DNA of 64,000 bases from Moraxella sp035181385. GTDB lineage: Bacteria > Pseudomonadota > Gammaproteobacteria > Pseudomonadales > Moraxellaceae. A program made the translations under genes and the position numbers. The notes beneath the pieces were generated by a model. The model made no database searches and had not been told where the DNA came from. It saw only the letters and a list, made by a program, of their open reading frames with translations. This document shows positions 53,985-63,284 of this stretch, piece by piece; positions within the stretch are counted from its first letter, which is position 1; every line of letters starts with the position of its first letter. The stretch is from assembly GCF_035181385.1 (NCBI RefSeq), contig NZ_JAXCJK010000001.1, positions 848,179-912,178 on the forward strand, in the 5' to 3' direction.

Positions 53985-56150
53985 CTAGTCGCCTGTATAG
54001 CCTTTTAACTTCAATCTGGCTTTGTGCAAAAGTGGCTCGGTATAGCCTGACGGTTGGTCTTTGCCTTCAAATATCAAGCTGACAGCGGTATTAAAAGCAA
54101 TATTGCTGTCAAAGTCGGTCGCCATTGGGCGATAATCTTTGTCGTTGGCATTTTGGGCATCTACCACTTTTGCCATTCGTTTTAGGCTGTCCATTACTTC
54201 ATCTTTGCTGACGATGTTGTGCATAAGCCAGTTGGCGATATGCTGACTTGAAATTCGCAAAGTGGCACGGTCTTCCATAAGTCCAACATTATGAATATCA
54301 GGCACCTTAGAACAGCCCACGCCCAAATCCACCCAACGCACAACATAGCCTAATATACCTTGACAGTTGTTATCAAGTTCACGGCGTTTTTCATCATCGC
54401 TCCAATTTGTATCGCTTGCTAGGGGTAGGGTCAAAAGCGTGTCAAGGCTTGGCATTGTTTGTGATTTTAGGTCAAGCTGGCGGTCAAATACATTGCATTT
54501 GTGGTAGTGCATAGCGTGGATAACCGCACCACTTGGCGATGGCACCCACGCACAGCTTGCCCCTGCTGTGGGGTGTTCAATCTTGGTGCGATACATATCG
54601 GCAAGCTCATCAGGCTTTGGCCACATACCCTTACCGATTTGGGCTTTGCCAGTTAGTCCTGCATTTAATCCAATACTGACATTGCGTTTTTCATAAGCAT
54701 CAAACCACGCTTGGGCTTTGATGTCGGCTTTTTTGACAAACGCCCCTGCGTGCATTGCCGTGTGAATCTCATCGCCTGTTCTGTCCATAAAGCCTGTATT
54801 GATAAAAATAGTACGGTCTTTTGCTTTTTCAATACAATTTTTTAGATTGATACTGGTGCGTTTTTCTTCGTCCATAATGCCTATTTTTAGGCTGTTTTTG
54901 GGTAGATTTGCCAGTTTTTCGGCACGCTCAAATAATTCTATGGCAAACGCCACTTCTTGTGAGCCGTGCATTTTTGGCTTGACGATATACATAGAGCCTG
55001 TGCGAGAATTACGCAAAGTATTTTTGCCACGAATATCAATCACGCTAAGTAGTGGCGTGATAAGCGTATCCATAATGCCTTCAAAAATTTCTTCGCCGTT
55101 TACCAAAATCGCAGGATTTGTCATCAAATGTCCAACATTACGAATAAGCATAACCGAGCGACCGTGCAAGGTTTGGGTTTGTCCATTAATATCGGTAAAA
55201 GTACGGTCTGGATTTAGCGTGCGAGTGATTTGTTTGCCATTTTTTTCTAGTTTTTCAGACAAATCGCCTGTCATTAGACCCAGCCAGTTGCGATAGCCTT
55301 CCACTTTTTCTTCGGCATCTACTGCCGCTACTGAATCTTCTAAATCTTGAATGGTGGTAACGGCCGATTCTAAAATCACATCTTTGACACCTGCTTTATC
55401 GTCTTTACCAATCAAATGCTCACGGTCAATTTGGATAATAGCGTGTAACCCATTGTTTTTTAGGATAATTTCTGTTGGGTAATCGGTTGTGCCATTATAG
55501 CCTGCTAATTTATCAGCATTTTGCAAAGTCGTAATTTTGTTTTCAATTTTGGCAACTAATTGACCATTATTAATCTGATAGCTTGCCACATCGGCGTGTG
55601 AACCATCGTTAAGCGGAAAAATTTCATCAAGAAAATTTTTGGCAAATTCAATAACCTTTGCCCCACGCACACGATTGTAACCATTGCCTTTGTCCGCACC
55701 GCCCGTCTCATCAATAACATCAAAACCATACAAAGCGTCATACAAACTGCCCCAGCGTGCATTGGCGGCATTTAGAGCATAGCGGGCGTTACGCACAGGC
55801 ACAACCAGCTGAGCACCTGCCATTGTAGCAATCTCATCGTCAACTTGTGTGGTGGTAATTTCAAAATCGTCCACAGGTTTTTCAAGATAATCAATATCGC
55901 TCAAAAACTGCTTATAGGCGTTTAGTTCATAGGCGTTGTTTTTGTGCCAATCATCAATTTGGGTTTGTAATTGTTCACGCTTTTGTAAAAGTGCTTTATT
56001 TTTTGGGGTTAAATCAAGCACCGCTTGTTCAAAGTTTTGCCAAAATTCATCGCTTGCGATGTTAGCAATCGGCAAGGCTTCATTTTCAATAAAATCAAAT
56101 AAAATTTTATCAATGGCGAGCAAGCCTTTGTTGATACGAGTTGTGGGCAT
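53985..56150 (-). CDS. glcB: Malate synthase G
   Basis: Condenses glyoxylate with acetyl-CoA to malate, second step of the glyoxylate shunt. 721 residues, the monomeric G form. Motifs: IRNVGHLMTNPAI with the catalytic Arg, GIMDEEKRTSINLK, FINTGFMDRTGDEIHT, GMWPKPDELADMY, HPTAGASCAWVPSPSGA. It is downstream of aceA on the same strand, but a terminator lies between. Confidence 0.96.
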   Translation of the reverse strand: MPTTRINKGLLAIDKILFDFIENEALPIANIASDEFWQNFEQAVLDLTPKNKALLQKREQLQTQIDDWHKNNAYELNAYKQFLSDIDYLEKPVDDFEITTTQVDDEIATMAGAQLVVPVRNARYALNAANARWGSLYDALYGFDVIDETGGADKGNGYNRVRGAKVIEFAKNFLDEIFPLNDGSHADVASYQINNGQLVAKIENKITTLQNADKLAGYNGTTDYPTEIILKNNGLHAIIQIDREHLIGKDDKAGVKDVILESAVTTIQDLEDSVAAVDAEEKVEGYRNWLGLMTGDLSEKLEKNGKQITRTLNPDRTFTDINGQTQTLHGRSVMLIRNVGHLMTNPAILVNGEEIFEGIMDTLITPLLSVIDIRGKNTLRNSRTGSMYIVKPKMHGSQEVAFAIELFERAEKLANLPKNSLKIGIMDEEKRTSINLKNCIEKAKDRTIFINTGFMDRTGDEIHTAMHAGAFVKKADIKAQAWFDAYEKRNVSIGLNAGLTGKAQIGKGMWPKPDELADMYRTKIEHPTAGASCAWVPSPSGAVIHAMHYHKCNVFDRQLDLKSQTMPSLDTLLTLPLASDTNWSDDEKRRELDNNCQGILGYVVRWVDLGVGCSKVPDIHNVGLMEDRATLRISSQHIANWLMHNIVSKDEVMDSLKRMAKVVDAQNANDKDYRPMATDFDSNIAFNTAVSLIFEGKDQPSGYTEPLLHKARLKLKGYTGD

Positions 56151-56294
56151 AATTTTTTCCTTTTGATTTGGGTGTTGGATTTAAAATTTTAAAGTGAAAT
56201 TAAAGAGCGTAAAATAAATGATAAAATTTTCATTTAAAAAAGCTGACTTTAAAATTTTAACCAAAAAATTTTTAAAAATTAACAATTTTATGAA

Positions 56295-56329
56295 AAAACG
56301 GTGTTTTTACCAAGCAAAACACCGTTTTT
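56295..56329 (-). terminator. Terminator between aceA and glcB
   Basis: AAAAACGGTGTTTT / AAAACACCGTTTTT, 14-bp perfect arms with an eight-nt loop, read as the end of aceA on the minus strand. Confidence 0.88.
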
Positions 56330-56344
56330 ATCTTTGTTTAAAAA

Positions 56345-57943
56345 TTAACCACCAAATTGGTTCATTGTGTTTTTACTGGCGTCGCCTGCTTTTAGGGCGT
56401 TTTCGCCAGAAAAAATCTCTTTGTGGTCATCGCCAATATCCGAACCTGCCATTGCTTGATGTTTGACACAAGCGATACCGCCACGGATTTCTTTACGCTG
56501 AACACCTGCTACATAAGCGAGCATACCTTCATCGCCAAAGTAGCCTTTGGCAAGCTCGTGGGTAGAAAGTGCAGCGGTGTGATAAGTGGGCAAGGTGATT
56601 AAATGGTGGAATACACCTGCTTCACGAGCAGCATCTTTTTGGAAGGTACGAATTTTGTCGTCCGCATCAAGTGCCAGTTCGCTGTCGTCATATTTAGCGT
56701 CCATTAGCTTGTCTCGTTCATAGCCTGATACATCTTTGCCTTGTGCGACCCAGCGGTCATAGGCCTGCTGACGAAAATTGAGCGTCCAGTTAAAAGACGG
56801 CGAGTTGTTATAGACCAATTTGGCGTTTGGTACTTGTTTTTTGATATCATCAACAAAGCGTGCAATCCCTGCTACATCTGGGGTTGGTGTTTCAATCCAA
56901 ATCATATCCGCCCCATTTTGTAGCGAAGTTACGCAGTCTAGCACCACTCTGTCGTGCTGAGTGCCTTCACGGAACTGATACAAACCAGACGCTAGGCGAG
57001 TGGGTCTGTGTAATTTGCCGTCTCGTTTGATTAAAATTTCATCGTCAAGCGCATCGCTGATGTCAATTTCGGTGGTTTCAAGATAGCTGATGTATTTGCT
57101 TGCCAAATCGCCTTTTTGTTTGCTGACTGGGATTTTTTGGGTTAAGTCCGCTCCTTCTGAGTCGGTGCGGGCGACAATTACACCATCATCTACGCCAAGC
57201 TCCAAAAACGCATAACGCACAGCGTTGATTTTTGCTAAAAAGTCTTCGTGTGGTACGGTAACTTTGCCTGCTTGATGCCCACATTGCTTGGCATCTGATA
57301 CTTGGTTTTCAATTTGAATGGCACACGCCCCAGCTTCAATCATTTGCTTGGTTAGTAAATAAGTAGCTTCTTCATTACCAAAACCTGCATCAATATCGGC
57401 AATAATTGGTACAATGTGTGTCTCAAAGTTGTCAATTTGGCTTTCTAGCTCTTTGACTTTGGCACTATCGCCAGCGTCTTCGGCTTTTTGTAAGGCACGA
57501 AATAGGTCGTTTAATTCTTTGGCATCAGCTTGGCGTAAAAAAGTGTAAATTTCTTCAATTAGCTTTGGTACAGCGGTTTTTTCGTGCATAGATTGGTCGG
57601 GCAGTGGCCCAAATTCAGAACGCAACGCCGCCACCATCCAACCTGACAGATAGATGTAGCGTTTGGCGGTTGTGCCAAAATATTTTTTATTGGCAATCAT
57701 TTTTTGTTGGGCGATAAATCCGTGCCAACAGCCCAAAGACTGTGTGTATTTGCTGTTGTCAGCATCATACTGAGCCATATCTTGACGCATAATGCCAGCG
57801 GTATATTTGGCAATGTCTAGCCCTGTTTTAAAGCGGTTTTGCACCATCATACGAGCTGCATCTTCTGGACGAATGGCGTGCCAAGTGCCACCTAATTTTT
57901 CTTTAACACCACGAACGTGTTCTAATGCTGATTGATAAGTCAT
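56345..57943 (-). CDS. aceA: Isocitrate lyase
   Basis: Cleaves isocitrate to succinate and glyoxylate. 532 residues, the long Pseudomonas/Acinetobacter type. Active-site motif reads KQCGHQAGK instead of the KKCGH of the short form; other marks are DIDAGFGNEEATYLL, ARTDSEGADL and NNSPSFNW. Upstream lies a 450-bp region. Together with glcB it lets the cell grow on acetate or fatty acids. Confidence 0.96.
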   Translation of the reverse strand: MTYQSALEHVRGVKEKLGGTWHAIRPEDAARMMVQNRFKTGLDIAKYTAGIMRQDMAQYDADNSKYTQSLGCWHGFIAQQKMIANKKYFGTTAKRYIYLSGWMVAALRSEFGPLPDQSMHEKTAVPKLIEEIYTFLRQADAKELNDLFRALQKAEDAGDSAKVKELESQIDNFETHIVPIIADIDAGFGNEEATYLLTKQMIEAGACAIQIENQVSDAKQCGHQAGKVTVPHEDFLAKINAVRYAFLELGVDDGVIVARTDSEGADLTQKIPVSKQKGDLASKYISYLETTEIDISDALDDEILIKRDGKLHRPTRLASGLYQFREGTQHDRVVLDCVTSLQNGADMIWIETPTPDVAGIARFVDDIKKQVPNAKLVYNNSPSFNWTLNFRQQAYDRWVAQGKDVSGYERDKLMDAKYDDSELALDADDKIRTFQKDAAREAGVFHHLITLPTYHTAALSTHELAKGYFGDEGMLAYVAGVQRKEIRGGIACVKHQAMAGSDIGDDHKEIFSGENALKAGDASKNTMNQFGG

Positions 57944-58393
57944 CGTAATCTCCTAAATTCCATGTTGGTACATTGTCATCAGTGTAGCAGCCTGCCACAC
58001 CAGTCAAATCACTGCCGATACCAGTGAATACTAGTAAAAATTAACTGCGTGCGATTCTTGTCATACAGAATACTCAAAAATACAGCTTTTATCCAATATC
58101 AAGCCATAATGTTCAATATTTTTAAAATAAATGATATAAAAATTACCATTAAAAATTTTGTATCTTTATCATCCAACCTTATGAAAATACATTGATTTTA
58201 TTAAAATCCACCATTTTTGATATCCAAAAATCACCAAAAAAATTATTAAGATTCCCCTTAAAATATTTAAAAAAGTCATAAAAAATTACTAAAATTTTCT
58301 TAAAAATCATCGCTAATTTTTAAGATATATTGCTTTTTATGCTACAATCTTACGGATTAAAATCATAATTTTCATTAAAAAACCTTCACCAAA
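57944..58393. other. Divergent intergenic region between aceA and ubiC
   Basis: 450 bp with no credible gene; the longest ATG frame I noticed (28 codons from 58108) has no ribosome site. It is strongly AT-rich, with short dyads such as ACTGCCGATACCAGT near 58010. A possible ubiC promoter is TTAAGA, 17 bp, TACAAT near 58344. The aceA regulatory region should lie on the left side. Confidence 0.5.
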
Positions 58394-58861
58394 ATGACAC
58401 CACCAGCCACCCTACTACCATACCTAACCACGCAAGGCTCACTAACTGCAATGCTAGAAGCTAAGGCAGGTCAAATCCTGAGAGTCAAAGTCATCAAAGA
58501 AGAATGGCAACCCATTGATTTTAAAAACAAAAAAATCTTAAACTTACCAGTTCACCGCCCTGCTTTGGCCTGGGTGCGTGAAGTACTGCTTTTTGGCAAT
58601 GATGAACAGGCATGGATTCACGCCAAAAGTATCTTTCCTCAGCCCAGCTTAATTGGCAATGCCAAACGATTACGCCATCTAAAAGACACGCCAATTGGCT
58701 ATGCGATGTTTAAAAAATCAAGAACCTTGCCTTGTCAGCGACATATTTTTAAGCATGATGGGCAATTTAAAAGAGCCAGTATCTATGATTGGCAGGGGCG
58801 ATACATTTTAGTGGAGGAAATTTTTTTACATGGCTTTATCACAAGTTTTGAAAAATTTTAA
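58394..58861 (+). CDS. ubiC: Chorismate pyruvate-lyase UbiC
   Basis: Forms 4-hydroxybenzoate from chorismate, the first committed ubiquinone step. 155 residues. Family pattern: LTTQGSLTAMLE, PALAWVREVLLFGNDEQAWIHAKSIFP, DTPIGYAMF and the C-terminal VEEIFLHGF that corresponds to LTELFLP. ubiA is not next to it. Confidence 0.88.
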   Translation: MTPPATLLPYLTTQGSLTAMLEAKAGQILRVKVIKEEWQPIDFKNKKILNLPVHRPALAWVREVLLFGNDEQAWIHAKSIFPQPSLIGNAKRLRHLKDTPIGYAMFKKSRTLPCQRHIFKHDGQFKRASIYDWQGRYILVEEIFLHGFITSFEKF

Positions 58862-59007
58862 AGCCATGTAAACTGGCTTTAATGCCTCATTTTTATCAAG
58901 CCAAATCGCACGAAAACACATAAAGCATTGTGTTTATTTTTAATAAATTATGATACACTAACAAAACTTTCAACTCATCACTCAATCCCAACAAAAGGTG
59001 CAAAATC

Positions 59008-60387
59008 ATGTTTAAAGACATCTCTTTACACGCCTACGACCCAGAATTGGCAGCCATCATTGATAAAGAAGGTTGGCGTCAAGAAAACCATATTGAACTC
59101 ATTGCATCAGAAAACTACTGCTCTCCTTCGGTCATGGAAGCCCAAGGTTCAAACCTGACCAACAAATACGCCGAAGGTTATCCAACCAAACGCTATTATG
59201 GTGGCTGTGAGAATGTGGACATCATCGAGCAAATTGCCATTGATCGTGCCAAAGAACTTTTCGGTGCAGATTACGCCAATGTTCAGCCACACTCAGGCTC
59301 AAGTGCCAATGCGGCCGTCTATTTAGCTTTATTAGAAGCTGGTGATACCGTCATGGGCATGAGTTTGGCACATGGTGGACATCTAACACATGGTGCAAGC
59401 GTATCATTCTCTGGCAAAACTTATAATGCGGTGCATTACGGCATTGATGAAAACGGCCTGCTTGATTATGATGAAATCCAGCGTCTTGCCAACGAGCATA
59501 AGCCCAAGATGATCATCGCAGGCTTTTCTGCCTACTCACAAATCATGGACTGGCAACGCTTTCGTGAGATTGCCGATAGCGTAGGTGCTTATCTCATGGT
59601 GGACATGGCACATGTGGCGGGCTTGGTAGCTGCTGGCATCTATCCAAATCCAGTACAAATCGCTGATGTAACCACCACTACCACTCACAAAACTTTGCGT
59701 GGCCCACGCTCAGGTCTTATCCTTGCAAAGGCCAATGAAGAGATTGAGAAAAAACTAAATTCTGCCGTATTCCCTGGCTCGCAAGGTGGTCCGCTCATGC
59801 ACGCCATCGCTGCTAAAGCCGTATGCTTTAAAGAGGCCATGACCGATGAATACAAAGCATATCAACAACAAGTTGTAAAAAATGCACAAGCCATGGCAAA
59901 AACCATCATCGCTCGTGGGTATGATGTTGTTTCTGGTGGCACAGAAAACCATCTAATGCTCATCAGCCTAATCAAACAAGGCATCACAGGTAAAGAAGCA
60001 GACAAATGGCTGGGCGATGCTCACATCACCGTCAACAAAAACTCTGTACCAAATGATCCAAAATCACCATTTGTCACCTCAGGCATTCGCATCGGTACAC
60101 CTGCCGTAACCACTCGTGGCTTTAAAGAAGAAGAATGTGTAGATTTGGCAAACTGGATTTGCGATGTGTTAGACGCTCGTGGTGACGAAGCGGTGCTTAG
60201 TGAGGTTCGCAAGAAGGTTGGCGAGGTATGCAAACGCCTGCCTGTATACCAAAAATCAAAAACCAAAGAGCTTTTTGTCAAAATCAGTGAAATGATTGAC
60301 GAACAGGCTGACAGTGAATTTGTTCATACTGCCAAAGAAAAATTCAATGAGTTTTATGAAAAAGCAATGGAAAAAATCAATAAATAA
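59008..60387 (+). CDS. glyA: Serine hydroxymethyltransferase with C-terminal tail
   Basis: PLP enzyme interconverting serine and glycine while charging tetrahydrofolate. IELIASENYCSPSVMEAQGS, HSGSSANAAVY, PLP lysine in TTTTHKTLRGPRSG, TSGIRIGTPAVTTRG. The usual end (KRLPVY) comes at residue 414, but the frame goes on for 44 more residues, Lys- and Glu-rich and probably helical. 459 residues against 417 in Escherichia coli. Ribosome site AAAGGTG before ATG 59008. Confidence 0.96.
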   Translation: MFKDISLHAYDPELAAIIDKEGWRQENHIELIASENYCSPSVMEAQGSNLTNKYAEGYPTKRYYGGCENVDIIEQIAIDRAKELFGADYANVQPHSGSSANAAVYLALLEAGDTVMGMSLAHGGHLTHGASVSFSGKTYNAVHYGIDENGLLDYDEIQRLANEHKPKMIIAGFSAYSQIMDWQRFREIADSVGAYLMVDMAHVAGLVAAGIYPNPVQIADVTTTTTHKTLRGPRSGLILAKANEEIEKKLNSAVFPGSQGGPLMHAIAAKAVCFKEAMTDEYKAYQQQVVKNAQAMAKTIIARGYDVVSGGTENHLMLISLIKQGITGKEADKWLGDAHITVNKNSVPNDPKSPFVTSGIRIGTPAVTTRGFKEEECVDLANWICDVLDARGDEAVLSEVRKKVGEVCKRLPVYQKSKTKELFVKISEMIDEQADSEFVHTAKEKFNEFYEKAMEKINK

Positions 60388-60405
60388 TCATCAAATTCAT
60401 CTCAC

Positions 60406-60436
60406 AAAAAAAGCCACCCAGCAAGGTGGCTTTTTT
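60406..60436 (+). terminator. Intrinsic terminator of glyA
   Basis: AAAAAAGCCACC, short loop, GGTGGCTTTTTT: strong bidirectional-looking stem after glyA. Confidence 0.9.
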
Positions 60437-60545
60437 AACACATACAATCACAAGGCCAACCGCCTCATATATTTCTCATATATTTTGTCAATTTTTCAAT
60501 CTATAAATTTAAATCTATAAACTTGGCCATAGACCATCTGATAGC

Positions 60546-61313
60546 CTATTTAGCAATCATTGCCAGACACTCTGACACCATCACCATGCCAACAACACTT
60601 GTTACCGCCACTGCAGAACCATAACCACCACAGTTTAATCCACTTTCACACGCTGTCGCCATTTTTAGTTGCTCGGTCGAATAGACGCATTTCATGGCAA
60701 ATTTACCTTTTTTATTTTGGCTGATATTTTTTTCTTTTAAGCGGGTGCGTAATTTAGCAAGTAATGGATCTTGGGTTACATCTTTTAGGTCTGCCACTTT
60801 AATTTGTGTCGGATCTATCTTGCCACCCACACCACCTGAGATGATGAGCTTAATCTTATTAAATCGGCAATGCAAACTGATGGCAAGTTTTGCATTCATA
60901 TCATCAACACAATCAAGCACAACCACTTTAATGCCTTGTTTGGCCAATGCCCAAATTTCATTTTTAGATGGTAAAATTTCTTTGATATTATCCGCCGTCA
61001 AAAAATCATCAATCAAATTTAGTGTTAAATTTGGATTAATCTGATGCAATCTGTCTGCCATGGCATGAATTTTAGATTCGCCCAGCGTCCCATCAAGTGC
61101 AGGCAACTGACGGTTAATATTGCTCTCAACCAACACATCCAAGTCCACCAAGGTCAGCTTACCCACACCAGTTCTAGCAAGCCCCTCAATCGCCCAAGAG
61201 CCCACGCCGCCCACGCCGATGACATAAACATGAGCATTCATGAATTTTTCAAAGTCTGCTCCATATAGCGTACGCGTGCCCATAAAACGGCGTGTCATCA
61301 AATCACTCATCAT
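60546..61313 (-). CDS. tcdA: tRNA threonylcarbamoyladenosine dehydratase
   Basis: E1-like enzyme cyclising t6A37 to ct6A in ANN-decoding tRNAs. YVIGVGGVGSWAIEGLARTG is the ATP-binding fold, then DLDVLVESNINRQ, DCVDDMNAKL, and the C-terminal membrane-type helix (AVAVTSVVGMVMV). 255 residues. It starts within the end of tatD (4-bp overlap). Confidence 0.93.
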   Translation of the reverse strand: MMSDLMTRRFMGTRTLYGADFEKFMNAHVYVIGVGGVGSWAIEGLARTGVGKLTLVDLDVLVESNINRQLPALDGTLGESKIHAMADRLHQINPNLTLNLIDDFLTADNIKEILPSKNEIWALAKQGIKVVVLDCVDDMNAKLAISLHCRFNKIKLIISGGVGGKIDPTQIKVADLKDVTQDPLLAKLRTRLKEKNISQNKKGKFAMKCVYSTEQLKMATACESGLNCGGYGSAVAVTSVVGMVMVSECLAMIAK

Positions 61314-62149
61314 TCATAAATCCACTGCTGGCGTAACGCTTCATTGCTATTTTCCCATAACCGTCTTGCCAAAATTTCTTTATCCATACCAAATAAATTC
61401 GCCAACTCATTAATCACATAAATCAAATTGGCAGGCTCATTTGGACCACCCAAATGCTGGTGAGGCAAAGGCATCATATCAGGGCAGTCTGTTTCAATAA
61501 CAAATGCATCAGCACCATATTTTTCAAACACTGCCATCACCGCACGACGAAGTTTTTTTGCATTTGGATTGGTGATTTGCCCTGTAATACCAAGCTTAAA
61601 CCCCATTTTAACAAAAGCAAGCGCCTCTTGTTCGCCACCGCTAAAACTGTGTGCGATGCCACCTTGTTCATCAGCACGATATTTTTGAGACTTTAAAATT
61701 TGCAATACCTGCCCATGTGCTTTGCGAATATGCAAGATAACAGGCAATCCATACATCTTAGCAAGGTTGATTTGCTCAATAAAAAATTTTTGCTGTTTTT
61801 TAAAAATTTCAGACTCATTAAAATATTTCGGATAAGTATCTAGACCAATCTCAGCAATGGCAACACTCTCATACGACCTAATAAAATCATCAAGTAAAAT
61901 CAGGTCATTTTCACTTTGTTCAAGGATATATAAGGGGTGCAAGCCAAATGCCAAGTGTGCCTGTACAGCCAAATTAAATTTCAACATTTCGCTTTGAACA
62001 TCTATCATTTGTCCAAAGTATTTTGCCAAAAACCCAATCAGCAGCAGATGACGCACACCATTTTCATGTGCTTTTTTTGTCAAACTGGCACGATTGGCAT
62101 CAAACTCTGACACGTCAAAGTGTGTATGCGTATCAATCAAACGAATCAT
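61310..62149 (-). CDS. TatD family metal-dependent hydrolase
   Basis: TIM-barrel nuclease-type hydrolase. Metal ligands: DTHTHFD at the N-terminus, GLHPLY, Glu in AIAEIGLD, His in LPVILHIRKA, His in GIAHSFSGG, Asp in IETDCPDMMP. 279 residues. The group has 3'-5' DNase members; the exact paralogue (TatD, YcfH, YjjV) cannot be fixed. It starts by ATGA overlap with the small gene upstream and overlaps tcdA downstream. Confidence 0.9.
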   Translation of the reverse strand: MIRLIDTHTHFDVSEFDANRASLTKKAHENGVRHLLLIGFLAKYFGQMIDVQSEMLKFNLAVQAHLAFGLHPLYILEQSENDLILLDDFIRSYESVAIAEIGLDTYPKYFNESEIFKKQQKFFIEQINLAKMYGLPVILHIRKAHGQVLQILKSQKYRADEQGGIAHSFSGGEQEALAFVKMGFKLGITGQITNPNAKKLRRAVMAVFEKYGADAFVIETDCPDMMPLPHQHLGGPNEPANLIYVINELANLFGMDKEILARRLWENSNEALRQQWIYE

Positions 62150-62247
62150 GATGGCTTAGGTTTGTCATTAGGTTTTTGAGTGCTGCGTCTTGGTAATAAC
62201 AATAAAGTTACAGCAATCACAATTTTAATTAAGGTGATTTTCTTCAT
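62146..62247 (-). CDS. Small single-pass membrane protein, 33 residues
   Basis: Frame ATG 62247 to TGA 62146. N-terminus MKKITLIKIVIAVTLLLLP is one short hydrophobic segment, followed by a basic Pro/Lys tail (RRSTQKPNDKPKPS). Its start lies inside the last codons of the 5'-nucleotidase in another frame, and its TGA overlaps the tatD ATG as ATGA, the arrangement of translationally coupled genes. It fills exactly the gap between the two genes. Function unknown. Confidence 0.6.
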   Translation of the reverse strand: MKKITLIKIVIAVTLLLLPRRSTQKPNDKPKPS

Positions 62248-63082
62248 CACAACAGTTCTTGCGTTTTTTAATGGGTTTGAAAAGCTTACTTTTTAGCGGT
62301 CTTTTGGTCAGTTCATTAAGCAATGATGCTGAGTGGTATGGAACATGTGCTGATGGCACAATTTTGCGTGCAGCCTCAATATGTTTGACATGGTCATCAA
62401 AGAAAATATGCGGTGCAAAAGTTTTTAGCACACGGGTTTTGCTCAACCCTCCTAAGAAAAATGCCACATCAACACTGACACCCCATTCACGCAAAGTTTT
62501 GATGGCTCTCATATCAGCAGGAGCATTTCTTGCAGTTACCAATGCAATACGAATTGGGCTGTTGTCTGCATTGGTATCATTTGGTAGCCTGCTTTGTAAT
62601 CTAGATAGTTTAATTAAAAAATCTGCATAAGGACCCTTGTCCATCGGCAAATCCATTTTTTCATTTTCATAGCGATGAAAGGCTTGTAATCCATGTTGCT
62701 GAAAAACCAACTCACTCGCCTCATCAAAAAGTACAGCATCGCCATCAAAAGCAATACGCAATTGTTCTGTATCCAGCTTTGAAATATCAATAGGGCCAGC
62801 ATCTAAAATAGCACAAGCACAAACTCGTGCATCGGCAACTTTTTGAGCATCTTCTTGATTGGTGGTTAAAAATAAATCAACATCAAAATCTTTAATGTAG
62901 TCCGTTACCGAAGCCCCAGAAATAAAAGCTGAACGAGTAATCTCCAGACCATGTGTACGGATGGCATTTAAAACCTGAATGCCCATATCTGGCGTCGATT
63001 TTGAAACAATCACTACTTCAACAAATGGTGATTCATTGTGATACTCTTTATCTTGATCATATTTATTTAATTTAAAAGAGCC
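62225..63082 (-). CDS. 5'-nucleotidase (cN-I type), C-terminal part in the -1 frame
   Basis: Carries most of the protein: VEVVIVSKSTPDMG, LEITRSAFISGAS, DVDLFLTTN, IAFDGDAVLFD, IALVTARNAP, FFLGGLSKTRVL and FFDDH, typical of the bacterial cytosolic 5'-nucleotidase-I-like family. It has no good start: the first start-like codon is a GTG at 63013 without a ribosome site, inside a conserved motif. The frame is open up to 63082, overlapping the end of the N-terminal frame for five codons. It therefore needs a -1 shift from the upstream frame to be made, or is a broken gene. Confidence 0.8.
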   Translation of the reverse strand, partial: GSFKLNKYDQDKEYHNESPFVEVVIVSKSTPDMGIQVLNAIRTHGLEITRSAFISGASVTDYIKDFDVDLFLTTNQEDAQKVADARVCACAILDAGPIDISKLDTEQLRIAFDGDAVLFDEASELVFQQHGLQAFHRYENEKMDLPMDKGPYADFLIKLSRLQSRLPNDTNADNSPIRIALVTARNAPADMRAIKTLREWGVSVDVAFFLGGLSKTRVLKTFAPHIFFDDHVKHIEAARKIVPSAHVPYHSASLLNELTKRPLKSKLFKPIKKRKNCCDEENHLN

Positions 63083-63276
63083 TTAATGAGTGGATAACCA
63101 GTTCCCGCTGCAAGTGGCTCTTTCTCATGTGCTTGCATATATTCATGAAAATGTTTTGCCGCTGTTTTTTCATCTTCTTGCACAAACTTAGCCATTGTTT
63201 TTTCAACATCTGTCAGATCAAACAATGCTGTTGCTGAAATTGCCACTATCAATGTGTTTGAAAAATCTACCGACAT
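63067..63276 (-). CDS. 5'-nucleotidase (cN-I type), N-terminal part
   Basis: 69 residues from ATG 63276, with GAGG at good spacing. SNTLIVAISATALFDLTD and the later HEKEPLAAGTGYPLIKALLN match the first 70 residues of the family (usual form LVIAVSSRALFDL...DEPLAPGVAFPLVKKLLALN). It stops at TAA 63067-63069 exactly where the family continues; the missing continuation is found in the -1 frame. Eight bases after the pilin gene. Confidence 0.8.
   Translation of the reverse strand: MSVDFSNTLIVAISATALFDLTDVEKTMAKFVQEDEKTAAKHFHEYMQAHEKEPLAAGTGYPLIKALLN
63070..63076 (-). other. Slippery heptamer T TTA AAT at the nucleotidase frame junction
   Basis: On the minus strand the zero frame reads CTT TTA AAT TAA. 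T TTA AAT fits the X XXY YYZ rule for -1 slippage, and the stop follows directly. After slippage translation goes on as TTA AAT AAA TAT, giving ALLNLNKY, which matches the LLALN of intact relatives. Confidence 0.6.
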
Positions 63277-63284
63277 CTTTATCC

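Noticed and set aside
58108..58194. 28-codon frame between aceA and ubiC
   Set aside because: AT-rich, no ribosome site, no coupling with neighbours.
62614..62802. Second minus-strand frame inside the 5'-nucleotidase
   Set aside because: It lies wholly within the better-supported nucleotidase frame and shows no domain of its own.
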